Assembly: GCA_944388615.1 (NCBI GenBank)
Contig: CALXJL010000002.1
Span: forward strand, 1 to 29,498
Direction of reading: 5' to 3'
DNA length: 29,498 nucleotides
Source: an uncultured Clostridia bacterium
Lineage (GTDB): Bacteria; Bacillota; Clostridia; TANB77; CAG-508
Below the pieces are notes generated by a model that was not told where the DNA came from, searched no databases, and worked only from the letters and a program-made list of their open reading frames with translations. Both the position numbers and the translations under genes were made by a program. Below are positions 8,458 through 17,722 of this stretch, piece by piece; positions within the stretch are counted from its first letter, which is position 1, and every line of letters begins with the position of its first letter.

Positions 8458-10407
8458 ATGTTTAAATTAGTATCAGATTACAAGCCAACAGGCGATCAAC
8501 CACAAGCAATAGAATACCTATCAAAAGGAATAAAAGAAGGAAAGAAATTTCAAACCCTTTTAGGTGTTACAGGTTCTGGAAAAACATTTACAATGGCAAA
8601 TGTTATTCAGCAAGTTCAGAAGCCAACACTAGTACTGGCACATAACAAAACACTTGCTGGACAACTCTATTCAGAGTTCAAAGAATTCTTCCCAGAAAAT
8701 AGTGTTGAATATTTTGTTTCATATTATGATTATTATCAACCAGAAGCATATATTGCATCATCAGATACATATATAGAAAAAGATTCATCTATAAATGATG
8801 AAATTGACAAATTAAGACATTCAGCAACAGCCGCATTATTTGAAACAAAAGATGTAATAATTGTTGCATCTGTATCATGCATATATGGACTAGGAGATCC
8901 AATAGACTATGAAAATATGATTGTGTCATTAAGACCAGGAATGAAAAAAGAGAGAAATGAAGTATTAAAAAAATTAATAAATATGCAATACACGAGAAAT
9001 GAATTAGATTTTAAAAGAGGAACATTTAGAGCAAAAGGAGATATTGTAGAAATATATCCATCAGATCAGAGTGAAAGTGCAATAAGAGTAGAATTCTGGG
9101 GAGACGAAATAGAAAAAATATCTCAAATAAACCCTATTACAGGAAAATCAGAAGGACAGAGAAAACATGTGATGATATTTCCTAATTCACATTATGTTAC
9201 AACTGCAGATAAAATGGACAGAGCAATTAGTACAATAGAACAAGAATTAGAAGAAAGAATAAAATATTTTAAAGATAATAATAAATTGATTGAAGCACAA
9301 AGAATTGAAGAAAGAACCAATTTCGATATAGAAATGATGAAAGAAACTGGATTCTGTCAGGGAATAGAAAATTATTCTAGACATATTAGTGGAAGGGCAG
9401 AAGGTAGTCCACCATTCACTTTATTTGACTATTTTCCAGATGATTTTCTATTATTAATAGATGAATCACATGCTACAATTCCACAAGTTAGAGCAATGTA
9501 TAATGGAGATAGAGCAAGAAAGGAATCTTTAATAAAATATGGATTTAGATTACCATCTGCATTAGATAATAGACCTTTAAAATTTAATGAGTTTGAAGAA
9601 AGAATAAATCAATGTATATTTGTTAGTGCTACACCCGCAGAATATGAAAAAGAGCATTCTAAGGAAAACGTAGTAGAACAAATAATAAGACCAACAGGTC
9701 TATTAGATCCAAAGATTGAAGTAAAACCAATAGAAAATCAAATTGATGATTTGATTGAGCAAATAAAAATAAGAACAGAGAGAAACGAAAGGGTATTAGT
9801 AACCACACTTACCAAAAAAATGGCTGAGGACTTAACATCATATTTAGCAGGTATAGATATGAAAGTAAGATATATGCATTCTGAAATTAAAGCATTGGAA
9901 AGAATGGAAATTATACGTGACTTAAGACTTGGAAAATTCGATGTATTAGTTGGAATTAATCTTTTGAGAGAAGGGTTAGATATACCAGAAGTATCGTTAG
10001 TTGCAATATTAGATGCAGATAAAGAAGGTTTTCTTCGTTCAGAACGTTCTTTAATACAAACAATAGGTCGTGCTGCTAGAAATACTGAAGGTAAAGTTAT
10101 AATGTATGCAGATGAATTAACAGAAAGTATGGAAAAAGCAATATCAGAAACTAATAGAAGACGTGCAATACAAGAGGCATATAATAAAGAACATGGAATA
10201 ACACCAAAAACAATACAAAAATCTGTAAGAGAGACAATAAAAGCAACTATAGTAGAAGATGTTCAAGAAGAATATAATATATCTAAAGAAGCAGATATTA
10301 AAGATATTATTAATAAATTGACCGATGAAATGCTTAAATATGCAAGTAACATGGAATTTGAAAAGGCGGCGGAAATTAGAGACAAGATAAAAGCATTAGA
10401 AGCGTGA
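8458..10407 (+). CDS. uvrB: Excinuclease ABC subunit B
   Basis: UvrB is the damage-verification helicase of nucleotide excision repair. It is loaded by UvrA and recruits UvrC for incision. The 649-residue length is typical. Visible features are Walker A GVTGSGKT (36-43), the Tyr-rich beta-hairpin that clamps DNA (YYDYYQPEAYIASSDTYIEKD, from about residue 89), the DESH box in LLLIDESHATIPQ, motif VI QTIGRAARN, and the C-terminal UVR domain (ASNMEFEKAAEIRDKIKALE) that contacts UvrC. TAGGAG lies just upstream of the ATG. uvrA and uvrC are not in this window, although uvrA often follows. The stop codon falls inside a hairpin. Confidence 0.97.
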   Translation: MFKLVSDYKPTGDQPQAIEYLSKGIKEGKKFQTLLGVTGSGKTFTMANVIQQVQKPTLVLAHNKTLAGQLYSEFKEFFPENSVEYFVSYYDYYQPEAYIASSDTYIEKDSSINDEIDKLRHSATAALFETKDVIIVASVSCIYGLGDPIDYENMIVSLRPGMKKERNEVLKKLINMQYTRNELDFKRGTFRAKGDIVEIYPSDQSESAIRVEFWGDEIEKISQINPITGKSEGQRKHVMIFPNSHYVTTADKMDRAISTIEQELEERIKYFKDNNKLIEAQRIEERTNFDIEMMKETGFCQGIENYSRHISGRAEGSPPFTLFDYFPDDFLLLIDESHATIPQVRAMYNGDRARKESLIKYGFRLPSALDNRPLKFNEFEERINQCIFVSATPAEYEKEHSKENVVEQIIRPTGLLDPKIEVKPIENQIDDLIEQIKIRTERNERVLVTTLTKKMAEDLTSYLAGIDMKVRYMHSEIKALERMEIIRDLRLGKFDVLVGINLLREGLDIPEVSLVAILDADKEGFLRSERSLIQTIGRAARNTEGKVIMYADELTESMEKAISETNRRRAIQEAYNKEHGITPKTIQKSVRETIKATIVEDVQEEYNISKEADIKDIINKLTDEMLKYASNMEFEKAAEIRDKIKALEA

Positions 10408-10434
10408 ACTTTAGGGACGTTCCTTAAAGTTCAC
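10404..10434. repeat. Palindrome overlapping the uvrB stop; REP-like element or terminator
   Basis: A 13-bp stem with one G-T pair (GTGAACTTTAGGG at 10404-10416 with TCCTTAAAGTTCAC-type sequence at 10422-10434) surrounds a 5-base loop. The inner GGGACGTTCC core resembles, from memory, palindromes scattered through many Firmicute genomes near REP-associated (RAYT) transposases. There is no T-run after the stem, so it is a poor intrinsic terminator. A single copy is seen here, so its repeat nature is inferred. Confidence 0.5.
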
Positions 10435-10463
10435 TTGACAGTCAAAATTAGTAATGTTCTATT
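10435..10463 (+). promoter_or_regulatory. Possible promoter of the envelope gene pair
   Basis: A perfect TTGACA (10435-10440) abuts the palindrome, followed by a 17-base spacer and a weak TCTATT -10 (10458-10463). It lies 36 bases before the start codon of the following gene. Confidence 0.4.
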
Positions 10464-10499
10464 TATTGTGTAAAAAACAAACGAAAAAAGGGGATAAAT

Positions 10500-12443
10500 A
10501 TGAAAATTAAAAAAATAGTAATTATATGTATTATTACAATACTAGTGTTAGTAATTAATTCATATGCTTCTAACTATTATGATGGGACAAGTATAGATAT
10601 AAAGCAAATGGATAATATGGAGATTTTATTAAATGAAGTGACAATTGATACGACTACATCAAATGTAAAAAATATATTTTTGATTAGAAACACATCGGAT
10701 ACACAAATAGAACAAGAGGTTGAAATACAGCTAGAAAACAATGAACTTGCTACTCAAATAAAAGATTTGTCAATAGTTGTAAATAATTTAAATACTAAAT
10801 ATATAAAAGATGAAAATGGTATTTATAAATTTACTATAAAAGCTGATCCAGGTGCAGTTAAAAAAATAGAAATACAGTACAATACTGAAAACAACCTTAA
10901 AAATGCTAGAATTATAAAATATAGTTTAGATAGTTTAAAAGGAAAGTTAGTAAAAGCTTTAAAAGTCGATATAATTGTAGAAGAAGAGGATATTCCATTA
11001 GTTAAGGCAATTTATCCATATAATTATACATTTGAGAATAATACCATATCTGTAAGATATTATAATTTTACAGTAAATAATTTAACAAAAGATATAATCA
11101 TAGAAAAAGATACGTATTCAGATTTGAAATATAGTAGAGAATATGAATTAAATGAAATTGAACAATTTATAGTAGAAAATTCCAAAGAATGGATAACAAA
11201 TGGTATTAGTATAGATTATACTAAGGATATAGATAGTGAATACATTAATATTAATAAAACCATATCAAGATTAAAAGGAATTGAATATAATTGGGAGAAT
11301 TTTATCTCATTAGAGGCATCATGTAGTGCAATATTAGATTATATAGAAGTAAAACAATTATACAAAGATGGAAAAACTTCAAAATATGATTTTGGAGTAG
11401 GAGGGTTTGGAGATTATCAGCAAAATAAAAGACCATTAATAAAATCTTATATGTATCCTGATAAATATTCAAATGAAGATATGTTAGTTGGAAAAACTAT
11501 ATGTGTAGAATATCTTGAATCTGAAGGAGATAAAGATCTATATATACAAAAAAATATTACAGGTAAAGATTTTGATTATGATACTGATATATCATCAGCT
11601 TTAAAAGATGTAAAAACAAGTGAATGGGAAATATTAAAAGCACCCATTTCATGGGAAGATATATATGGTGCAGCGAAAATTATATATATTGGAATGGATA
11701 TAGATGGAAATAGAATAGATGCTACAGAACAAGAAAAAATTGAATATGTAAATATGATGAATACAGATATGTATATAAGAATTATAATATATGATGGAAA
11801 TGTTATGACTAAACATGTATATCCAAATAGTGAGAGTGAAGAAGTAATTAGTGGAATAATTGCATATTATAAAGATGAAGATAGAGGAATAGCAAGAGCA
11901 TTTCTAGATAAAGACAATGTATCTGGATATACAGATAATATTGAGAGATATTATACAGATTGTGTAAAAAAATTTAATAATGAAGATATGGCAAATTATT
12001 GTGAAGTACCAGCTGTTGCAAGGGCTAGATTTTATAGAATACAAGAAAATGGTAAATATTTCATAGAGAGCTTTTATGCTGGAGGAGTTGGAACTAGAAA
12101 AACTTTAAAGTCAGCTATGGAAACTTCTAGAGCACAAACATTAATAAAACAAAATAGAGAAAAAAATGAGACTACAAAAAATCAAATAGAACAAGAGATA
12201 GCAAGTGTAGTTATTATAGACGATATAGAAGAACCAGAAGTTGTAGAAGAAGTTCAGGAAGAAGGAACTTTAGTTACAACAGAACAATTTAATATAAGAG
12301 AAATATTTGAAAAAAATAGGGATGTTATAGTATTAGGTACAATTTCAGGATTAATAATAATTTGCGTATGTATTTTAATAATTAAATCACAGAAGAAAAA
12401 GAAAGGGGTAAAATCAAATGGAAGAAAAGAAAGTAAAAATTAG
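10500..12443 (+). CDS. Large exported membrane-anchored protein of unknown function
   Basis: I do not recognise this 647-residue protein. It has an N-terminal signal or anchor helix (about residues 5-22, ending SYAS), a long polar ectodomain of about 580 residues, and a C-terminal membrane helix (VIVLGTISGLIIICVCILII) followed by a Lys-rich cytoplasmic tail. The first 200 residues are rich in alternating polar and hydrophobic strands and look like a beta-sandwich. A Glu/Val-rich linker (about 575-600) precedes the membrane helix. No catalytic motif stands out. AAAAAGGGG precedes the ATG. The 3' end overlaps the next gene by 26 bases in a different frame, so the two are probably translationally coupled and work together at the membrane. 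Confidence 0.8.
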   Translation: MKIKKIVIICIITILVLVINSYASNYYDGTSIDIKQMDNMEILLNEVTIDTTTSNVKNIFLIRNTSDTQIEQEVEIQLENNELATQIKDLSIVVNNLNTKYIKDENGIYKFTIKADPGAVKKIEIQYNTENNLKNARIIKYSLDSLKGKLVKALKVDIIVEEEDIPLVKAIYPYNYTFENNTISVRYYNFTVNNLTKDIIIEKDTYSDLKYSREYELNEIEQFIVENSKEWITNGISIDYTKDIDSEYININKTISRLKGIEYNWENFISLEASCSAILDYIEVKQLYKDGKTSKYDFGVGGFGDYQQNKRPLIKSYMYPDKYSNEDMLVGKTICVEYLESEGDKDLYIQKNITGKDFDYDTDISSALKDVKTSEWEILKAPISWEDIYGAAKIIYIGMDIDGNRIDATEQEKIEYVNMMNTDMYIRIIIYDGNVMTKHVYPNSESEEVISGIIAYYKDEDRGIARAFLDKDNVSGYTDNIERYYTDCVKKFNNEDMANYCEVPAVARARFYRIQENGKYFIESFYAGGVGTRKTLKSAMETSRAQTLIKQNREKNETTKNQIEQEIASVVIIDDIEEPEVVEEVQEEGTLVTTEQFNIREIFEKNRDVIVLGTISGLIIICVCILIIKSQKKKKGVKSNGRKESKN

Positions 12444-13404
12444 TTTAGGTACAGTTATATTAATTATAATTATTTTAGGTTTAATTATAACAGGAGTATG
12501 GTATTATTTAACTTACATGAAAAAAGATGAAAGTGCTCAGGTTGTACAAGAACCTGAAGTAGAAGAGATACAAGAGGATTCAGGAGAGAATCTTAAATTA
12601 ACAGAAGCTGAATTTCCAAAGGTTGATGGAGCAACAGCAATGTTACCAATGATTGGTCAAATAACTAAGTATATGTTTGGATATACAGATGAACAGGCAC
12701 AAGCATTTTTAGATGAAAATACTCATGGAAATACAGCAGAAGTATATGAAGAACTAATAAACAAAGAATTAGATTTAATATTTGTATCAGAACCATCTGA
12801 TGATATATTAAAACAAGCTCAGGAAGCAGAAGTAGAATTTGAAATGCAAGGTATTGGATATGATGGATTTGTATTTATAATCAATAAGCAAAACAGTGTA
12901 AAATCTTTAACTTTGGAGCAAATACAAAAAATATATACAGGAGAAATTACAAATTGGAAAGAAGTTGGAGGAGAAGATGCACAGATAATAGCATATCAAA
13001 GAGAAGCTAATTCAGGAAGTCAAAATTTAATGGAAAAAATGGTTATGAAAGACTTGAAAATGAAAGAACCAGAAAGTGCAAGTTTAAAAATTGAGAGTAT
13101 GGCAGGAATAATAGATGCTATATCAAATTTTTCAAATGCCAAAGATTCAATAGGATATTCAATATATCTTTATGCAAAAGAACAATATGTAAAAGATAAT
13201 GTGGAATTTTTATCTATAAATGGGGTTTATCCTTCAGATGAAACTATAGCAGATGGAACATATCCATTGACAAAAGTTGTATATGCAGTTTGCAGAAAAG
13301 ATGAACCACAAGATAGTAATGTTAGAAAATTAATGAAATGGTTAGAAACAGAAGAAGGACAAAAAGCAGTTGTAGCAGGAGGGTATACTGGATTAAAAAA
13401 ATAA
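12418..13404 (+). CDS. Membrane-anchored PstS-like substrate-binding protein
   Basis: The 328-residue protein has an N-terminal membrane helix (about residues 9-32), an acidic linker, and a type-2 periplasmic-binding-protein fold of the PstS/PBP-like family. Recognisable stretches are DGATAMLPMIG (first ligand loop), LTLEQIQKIYTGEITNWKEVGG, and YQREANSGSQ, which corresponds to the Arg...Ser-Gly-Ser phosphate-contacting loop. It differs from true PstS in being anchored by a transmembrane helix, not a lipobox Cys, and no pstC, pstA or pstB follows. It may therefore be a ligand sensor or scavenger and not a transporter component. AAAGGGG lies upstream inside the preceding gene. A strong terminator closes the pair. 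The ligand is unproven. Confidence 0.82.
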   Translation: MEEKKVKISLGTVILIIIILGLIITGVWYYLTYMKKDESAQVVQEPEVEEIQEDSGENLKLTEAEFPKVDGATAMLPMIGQITKYMFGYTDEQAQAFLDENTHGNTAEVYEELINKELDLIFVSEPSDDILKQAQEAEVEFEMQGIGYDGFVFIINKQNSVKSLTLEQIQKIYTGEITNWKEVGGEDAQIIAYQREANSGSQNLMEKMVMKDLKMKEPESASLKIESMAGIIDAISNFSNAKDSIGYSIYLYAKEQYVKDNVEFLSINGVYPSDETIADGTYPLTKVVYAVCRKDEPQDSNVRKLMKWLETEEGQKAVVAGGYTGLKK

Positions 13405-13450
13405 AGAGATTATAAGCTTAATAAAAAATTAATAACTCAATAAAAGTGAT

Positions 13451-13475
13451 AAGAACACCATATGGTGTTCTTTTT
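13451..13475 (+). terminator. Intrinsic terminator of the envelope gene pair
   Basis: A perfect 22-base palindrome (13451-13472, arms AAGAACACC and GGTGTTCTT around ATAT) runs into TTTTT. It is the clearest intrinsic terminator in the window. The AAGAA side would also act in the reverse direction, but no gene approaches from that side. Confidence 0.9.
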
Positions 13476-13517
13476 GGAGAGTGTAGAAAAAATATCTGAA
13501 TTTCAACCCAATAAACC

Positions 13518-13546
13518 TTGCAAAATAAGCAAAAACAATATATAAT
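13518..13546 (+). promoter_or_regulatory. SigA-type promoter of valS-glyS
   Basis: TTGCAA (13518-13523), a 17-base spacer, and a perfect TATAAT (13541-13546) predict a transcript starting near 13552-13554. This excludes a valS start at the ATG or TTG codons at or upstream of the -10 and leaves ATG 13575. No T-box is present. Confidence 0.7.
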
Positions 13547-13551
13547 GCAAG

Positions 13552-13566
13552 CACGAAAGGATCGTG
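13552..13566 (+). promoter_or_regulatory. 5'-terminal hairpin presenting the valS ribosome-binding site
   Basis: CACGA (13552-13556) pairs with TCGTG (13562-13566), and the loop is AAGGA, the Shine-Dalgarno sequence itself. It would sit at the very 5' end of the mRNA predicted from the promoter. The linear distance from AAGGA to ATG 13575 is 13 bases, which is long; folding would bring the loop closer. Confidence 0.45.
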
Positions 13567-13574
13567 ATAAAATA

Positions 13575-16223
13575 ATGTGTAAAGAACATAAAATAGAAAA
13601 TAAATATAATCCTAAAGAATTTGAAAGTAAATTATATGAGAAATGGAATAACAAAGGTTATTTTAAACCATCTGATGATAGAACGAAAAAACCTTATACA
13701 ATTATGATGCCACCACCAAATATAACAGGAAAGTTACATATGGGACATGCATTAGATGATACAATACAAGATGTGCTTATAAGATATAAAAGAATGCAAG
13801 GATATAATGCTTTATGGCTTCCAGGGACAGATCATGCAGCACTTTCAACAGAAGCAAAAATAGTTGCAAAATTAAAAGAAGAAGGAATAAAAAAATCTGA
13901 TTTAACAAGAGAAGAATTTTTGAAACGTGCATGGGAATGGAAAGAAGAATATGGTGGAATGATTACATCACAAGTTAGAAAAATAGGATGTTCATGTGAT
14001 TGGACAAGAGAAAGATTTACATTAGATGAAGGTTTATCAAAAGCAGTATATAAAGTATTCAAAAAAATGTATGATGAAGGCTTAATTTATAAGGGAAAGA
14101 GAATGATAAATTGGTGTACTGGATGTAATACATCAATATCTGATGCGGAAATAGAATATACTGAGGAACCTACACATTTATGGCATATAAAATACAAAGT
14201 TACAGATTCAGATATGTATCTAATAGTTGCAACAACAAGACCGGAAACCATGTTAGGAGATACAGCAGTTGCAGTAAATCCAAATGATGATAGATATAAA
14301 GATTTAATAGGAAAAACTTGTATACTTCCAATTATGCATAAAGAAATCCCAATTATAGGAGACAGATTTGTAGAGACAGAATTTGGAACAGGTTGTGTAA
14401 AAGTTACACCTGCGCATGATATGAATGATTATCAAGCAGGAATTGATCATAATTTGGAAATAATAGAAGTTTTTGATGAACATTTAAAAATGAATGATTT
14501 GTGTCCTGAATTTGCAGGAATGGATATATATGAGGCAAGAGAAAAGATAGTAGAAAAGTTAAAGGAGATTGGAGCATTAGTAAAAATAGAAGATTACAAA
14601 CACAATGTAGCAAAATGTGATAGATGTCATAATACAATAGAACCAAGGATATCTGATCAATGGTTTGTAAAAATGGAACCTCTTGCAAAACCGGCGATAG
14701 AAGCTGTAAGAAATGGTACAATAAAATTTGTGCCAGAAAGATATGAAAAAATATATTTCAATTGGATGGAAAATATAAGAGATTGGTGTATATCAAGACA
14801 AATATGGTGGGGACATCAAATACCAGCATATTATTGTGATAAATGTGGAAAAATAACTGTATCAGATACTACTCCGGAAAAATGTGAGCATTGTGGACAT
14901 ACAAGTTTAACTAGGGATACAGATACTTTGGATACATGGTTTAGTTCTGCATTATGGCCATTTTCAACATTGGGATGGCCAGATGATACAGAAGATTTAA
15001 GATATTTTTATCCTACTAATACATTAGTTACTGCATACGATATAATACAGACATGGGTATCAAGAATGATATTTTCAGGACTTGCACATATGGGAGAAAA
15101 ACCATTTGACCATGTTTTTATACATGGAATAGTTAGAGATGCACAAGGCAGAAAAATGTCTAAATCTTTAGGAAATGGGATTGACCCATTAGAAATTATA
15201 GAAAAATATGGTGCAGATGCACTTAGATTCTCACTTATATTAGGAATATCACCAGGAAATGATATACGATATATGCCAGAAAAATTAGAAGCAGCATCAA
15301 ATTTTGCAAATAAATTATGGAATGCATCAAAATTTGTTTTAATGCAATTAGAGGATGCTAAAGATATAGTAGAATTGACATCTAAAGATATGGAAAACTT
15401 AAGCTATGTTGATAAATGGATTTTAGCTAAATGTAATACATTAGTAAAAGAAGTAACAGCTAATTTAGATAAATTTGAACTTGGAGTTGCAACTCAAAAA
15501 ATATATGATTTTATAAGAAATGATTTTTGTGATTGGTATATAGAAGTAGTAAAACCTCGTTTGTTTAATAAAGAAAATCCATCAAGGAGATCAATACAAA
15601 CAGTATTAAATACAGTATTATGCATATCATTAAAATTATTACATCCTATAATGCCATTTGTTACAGAAGAAATCTATACAAAAATGTATAATAATGATGA
15701 AAGTATTATGATTAGTGAGTGGCCAAAATATAATAAGAATATGGAATTTGTAGAAGAACAAGAACAATTTGAACAAATAAAACAAATAATAATTGAAATA
15801 AGAAGTATAAGAAACAATATGAATGTACATCCATCTAAAAAGACTAAACTTATTTGTGTTACTGATAAATATGAAAATGTAATAAAAGAATCCGTAGAAT
15901 TTTTAGAGAAATTAGCTTTTGCAGAAGAAATAATAATACAGGACGATAAAGAAAATATACCAGATAAAGCTATTTCTGTAATAACAAAAGATATTGAAGT
16001 ATACATTCCTTCCGAAGAATTAGTTAATATCGAAGAAGAGAAGAAAAGATTAGAAGGAGAAAAAGAAAAAATACTATTTGAGATAAAAAGGGCTAGTAAA
16101 ATGCTCTCAAATCCTGGCTTTGTAAATAAAGCACCGGAAACAAAAATAAATGAGGAAAAAGAAAAACTTGCAAAGTATGAAGAAATGTTGAAAATGATAG
16201 AACAAAGATTACAAGAAATGTAA
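13575..16223 (+). CDS. valS: Valyl-tRNA synthetase
   Basis: This class I synthetase charges tRNA-Val. The 882-residue product has the HIGH-type motif as HMGH (55-58, within PPPNITGKLHMGHAL) and KMSKS at 527-531. It also has the CP1 editing domain (TTRPETMLGDTAVAVNP), two zinc-type Cys pairs (CDRCHNT, and YYCDKCGKI...CEHCGH), the anticodon-binding region, and a C-terminal coiled-coil tRNA arm rich in Lys and Glu that is typical of ValRS. I chose ATG 13575 because upstream candidates lie in or before the promoter -10. glyS begins 22 bases downstream with its own AGGAG, so the two form an operon. Confidence 0.97.
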   Translation: MCKEHKIENKYNPKEFESKLYEKWNNKGYFKPSDDRTKKPYTIMMPPPNITGKLHMGHALDDTIQDVLIRYKRMQGYNALWLPGTDHAALSTEAKIVAKLKEEGIKKSDLTREEFLKRAWEWKEEYGGMITSQVRKIGCSCDWTRERFTLDEGLSKAVYKVFKKMYDEGLIYKGKRMINWCTGCNTSISDAEIEYTEEPTHLWHIKYKVTDSDMYLIVATTRPETMLGDTAVAVNPNDDRYKDLIGKTCILPIMHKEIPIIGDRFVETEFGTGCVKVTPAHDMNDYQAGIDHNLEIIEVFDEHLKMNDLCPEFAGMDIYEAREKIVEKLKEIGALVKIEDYKHNVAKCDRCHNTIEPRISDQWFVKMEPLAKPAIEAVRNGTIKFVPERYEKIYFNWMENIRDWCISRQIWWGHQIPAYYCDKCGKITVSDTTPEKCEHCGHTSLTRDTDTLDTWFSSALWPFSTLGWPDDTEDLRYFYPTNTLVTAYDIIQTWVSRMIFSGLAHMGEKPFDHVFIHGIVRDAQGRKMSKSLGNGIDPLEIIEKYGADALRFSLILGISPGNDIRYMPEKLEAASNFANKLWNASKFVLMQLEDAKDIVELTSKDMENLSYVDKWILAKCNTLVKEVTANLDKFELGVATQKIYDFIRNDFCDWYIEVVKPRLFNKENPSRRSIQTVLNTVLCISLKLLHPIMPFVTEEIYTKMYNNDESIMISEWPKYNKNMEFVEEQEQFEQIKQIIIEIRSIRNNMNVHPSKKTKLICVTDKYENVIKESVEFLEKLAFAEEIIIQDDKENIPDKAISVITKDIEVYIPSEELVNIEEEKKRLEGEKEKILFEIKRASKMLSNPGFVNKAPETKINEEKEKLAKYEEMLKMIEQRLQEM

Positions 16224-16245
16224 AATAATATAGGAGTGATAAAGT

Positions 16246-17631
16246 ATGAAATTAGAATCTATGGATAAATTAGTTGCATTGTGTAAAAATAGAGGATATA
16301 TATATCCAGGTTCAGAAATATATGGAGGACTTGCAAATACTTGGGATTATGGACCTTTAGGAGTAGAACTAAAAAACAACATAAAAAATGTATGGAGAAA
16401 AAAGTTTATACAGGAATCTAATTATAATGTTGGATTAGATTCAGCAATATTAATGAATCCACAAACATGGGTTGCATCAGGACATGTAGGAGGATTTTCA
16501 GATCCTTTAATAGATTGTAGGGAGTGTAAAACAAGACATAGAGCAGATAAATTGATAGAAGAATGGTGTCATGAAAATGGAAATGATATGATTGCTGATG
16601 GTATGTCAGATGAAGAACTAGTTAACTTTATAAATCAAAATAATATACCATGTCCAAATTGTGGAAAACATAATTTTACAGATATTAGAAAATTTAATTT
16701 AATGTTTAAAACATTCCAAGGCGTAACAGAAGATGCGAAATCCGAGATATATTTAAGACCAGAAACAGCTCAAGGTATATTTGTTAATTTTAAAAATGTG
16801 TTGAGGACAACAAGAAGAAAATTACCTATGGGAATTGCACAAATAGGAAAGTCATTCAGAAATGAAATAACACCAGGAAATTTTACATTTAGAACTCGTG
16901 AATTTGAACAAATGGAGCTTGAATTTTTCTGCAAACCTGGAACAGATCTAGAATGGCATGCGTATTGGAAACAATTTTGCAAAGATTGGTTATTGAGTTT
17001 AGGAATGAAAGAAGAAAATATGCGTTTAAGAGATCATAAAAAAGAAGAATTATCTCATTATAGTAATGCTACTACAGATATTGAATTTTTATTCCCTTTT
17101 GGATGGGGAGAATTATGGGGAATTGCAGATAGAACAGATTATGATTTAAAACAACATATGGAATATTCAAAAGAAGATTTTAATTATTTGGATCCAGAAA
17201 CAAATGAAAGATATGTACCATATTGTATAGAGCCATCATTAGGAGCAGATAGGGTAGCACTAGCTTTCTTATGTGATAGTTATGAAGAAGAGGAAATTGG
17301 AGAATCAGATACTAGAGTTGTTCTTCACTTACATCCAGCTTTAGCACCATATAAAGTAGCAATACTTCCATTATCTAAAAAATTAAGTGATAAAGCACAA
17401 GAAATACATAATAAATTATCTAAAAGATTTATGTGTGATTATGATGAGACCGGAAGCATAGGTAAAAGATATAGAAGAGAAGATGAAATTGGTACACCTT
17501 ATTGTGTGACGATAGATTTTGATACTTTAGAAGATAATTGTGTAACTATAAGAGATAGAGATACGATGGAACAAGTACGTGTTAAAATTGATGAATTAGA
17601 AAATTGGTTATCTGAAAAAGTTGAATTCTAG
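16246..17631 (+). CDS. glyS: Glycyl-tRNA synthetase, alpha2 (single-chain) type
   Basis: This class II synthetase charges tRNA-Gly. The 461-residue product is the homodimeric form also found in eukaryotes, archaea and many Firmicutes, not the alpha2-beta2 form. Visible are the N-terminal GYIYPGSEIYGGLANTWDYGPLG motif, two Cys pairs (CREC and CPNC), class II motif 2 (FRNEITPGNFTFRTREFEQMELEFF), motif 3 (EPSLGADRVALAFL), and the C-terminal anticodon-binding domain (APYKVAILPLSKK). AGGAG lies 10 bases before ATG. It is cotranscribed with valS. No clear terminator follows before the sigH promoter. Confidence 0.97.
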   Translation: MKLESMDKLVALCKNRGYIYPGSEIYGGLANTWDYGPLGVELKNNIKNVWRKKFIQESNYNVGLDSAILMNPQTWVASGHVGGFSDPLIDCRECKTRHRADKLIEEWCHENGNDMIADGMSDEELVNFINQNNIPCPNCGKHNFTDIRKFNLMFKTFQGVTEDAKSEIYLRPETAQGIFVNFKNVLRTTRRKLPMGIAQIGKSFRNEITPGNFTFRTREFEQMELEFFCKPGTDLEWHAYWKQFCKDWLLSLGMKEENMRLRDHKKEELSHYSNATTDIEFLFPFGWGELWGIADRTDYDLKQHMEYSKEDFNYLDPETNERYVPYCIEPSLGADRVALAFLCDSYEEEEIGESDTRVVLHLHPALAPYKVAILPLSKKLSDKAQEIHNKLSKRFMCDYDETGSIGKRYRREDEIGTPYCVTIDFDTLEDNCVTIRDRDTMEQVRVKIDELENWLSEKVEF

Positions 17632-17652
17632 TAAATTTATAATAAAATTATA

Positions 17653-17681
17653 TTGACTTAAGAATTTTACTGAATTATAAT
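17653..17681 (+). promoter_or_regulatory. Promoter of sigH
   Basis: TTGACT (17653-17658), a 17-base spacer, and a perfect TATAAT (17676-17681) lie 41 bases before the start. This is a SigA-type match. Confidence 0.75.
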
Positions 17682-17722
17682 ACGTTTAAATACAAGTTCA
17701 TATACAGGAGGATACAAACAAT

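Noticed and set aside
12400..12443. One gene split by a frameshift at the 10500/12418 overlap
   Set aside because: The second gene has its own ribosome-binding site, ATG, membrane anchor and complete binding-protein fold, and the first ends naturally after a membrane helix and a basic tail.
13405..13574. T-box leader in front of valS
   Set aside because: No specifier stem or TGG-type T-box core is present. The terminator at 13451-13475 precedes a complete promoter at 13518-13546, so it belongs to the upstream operon.
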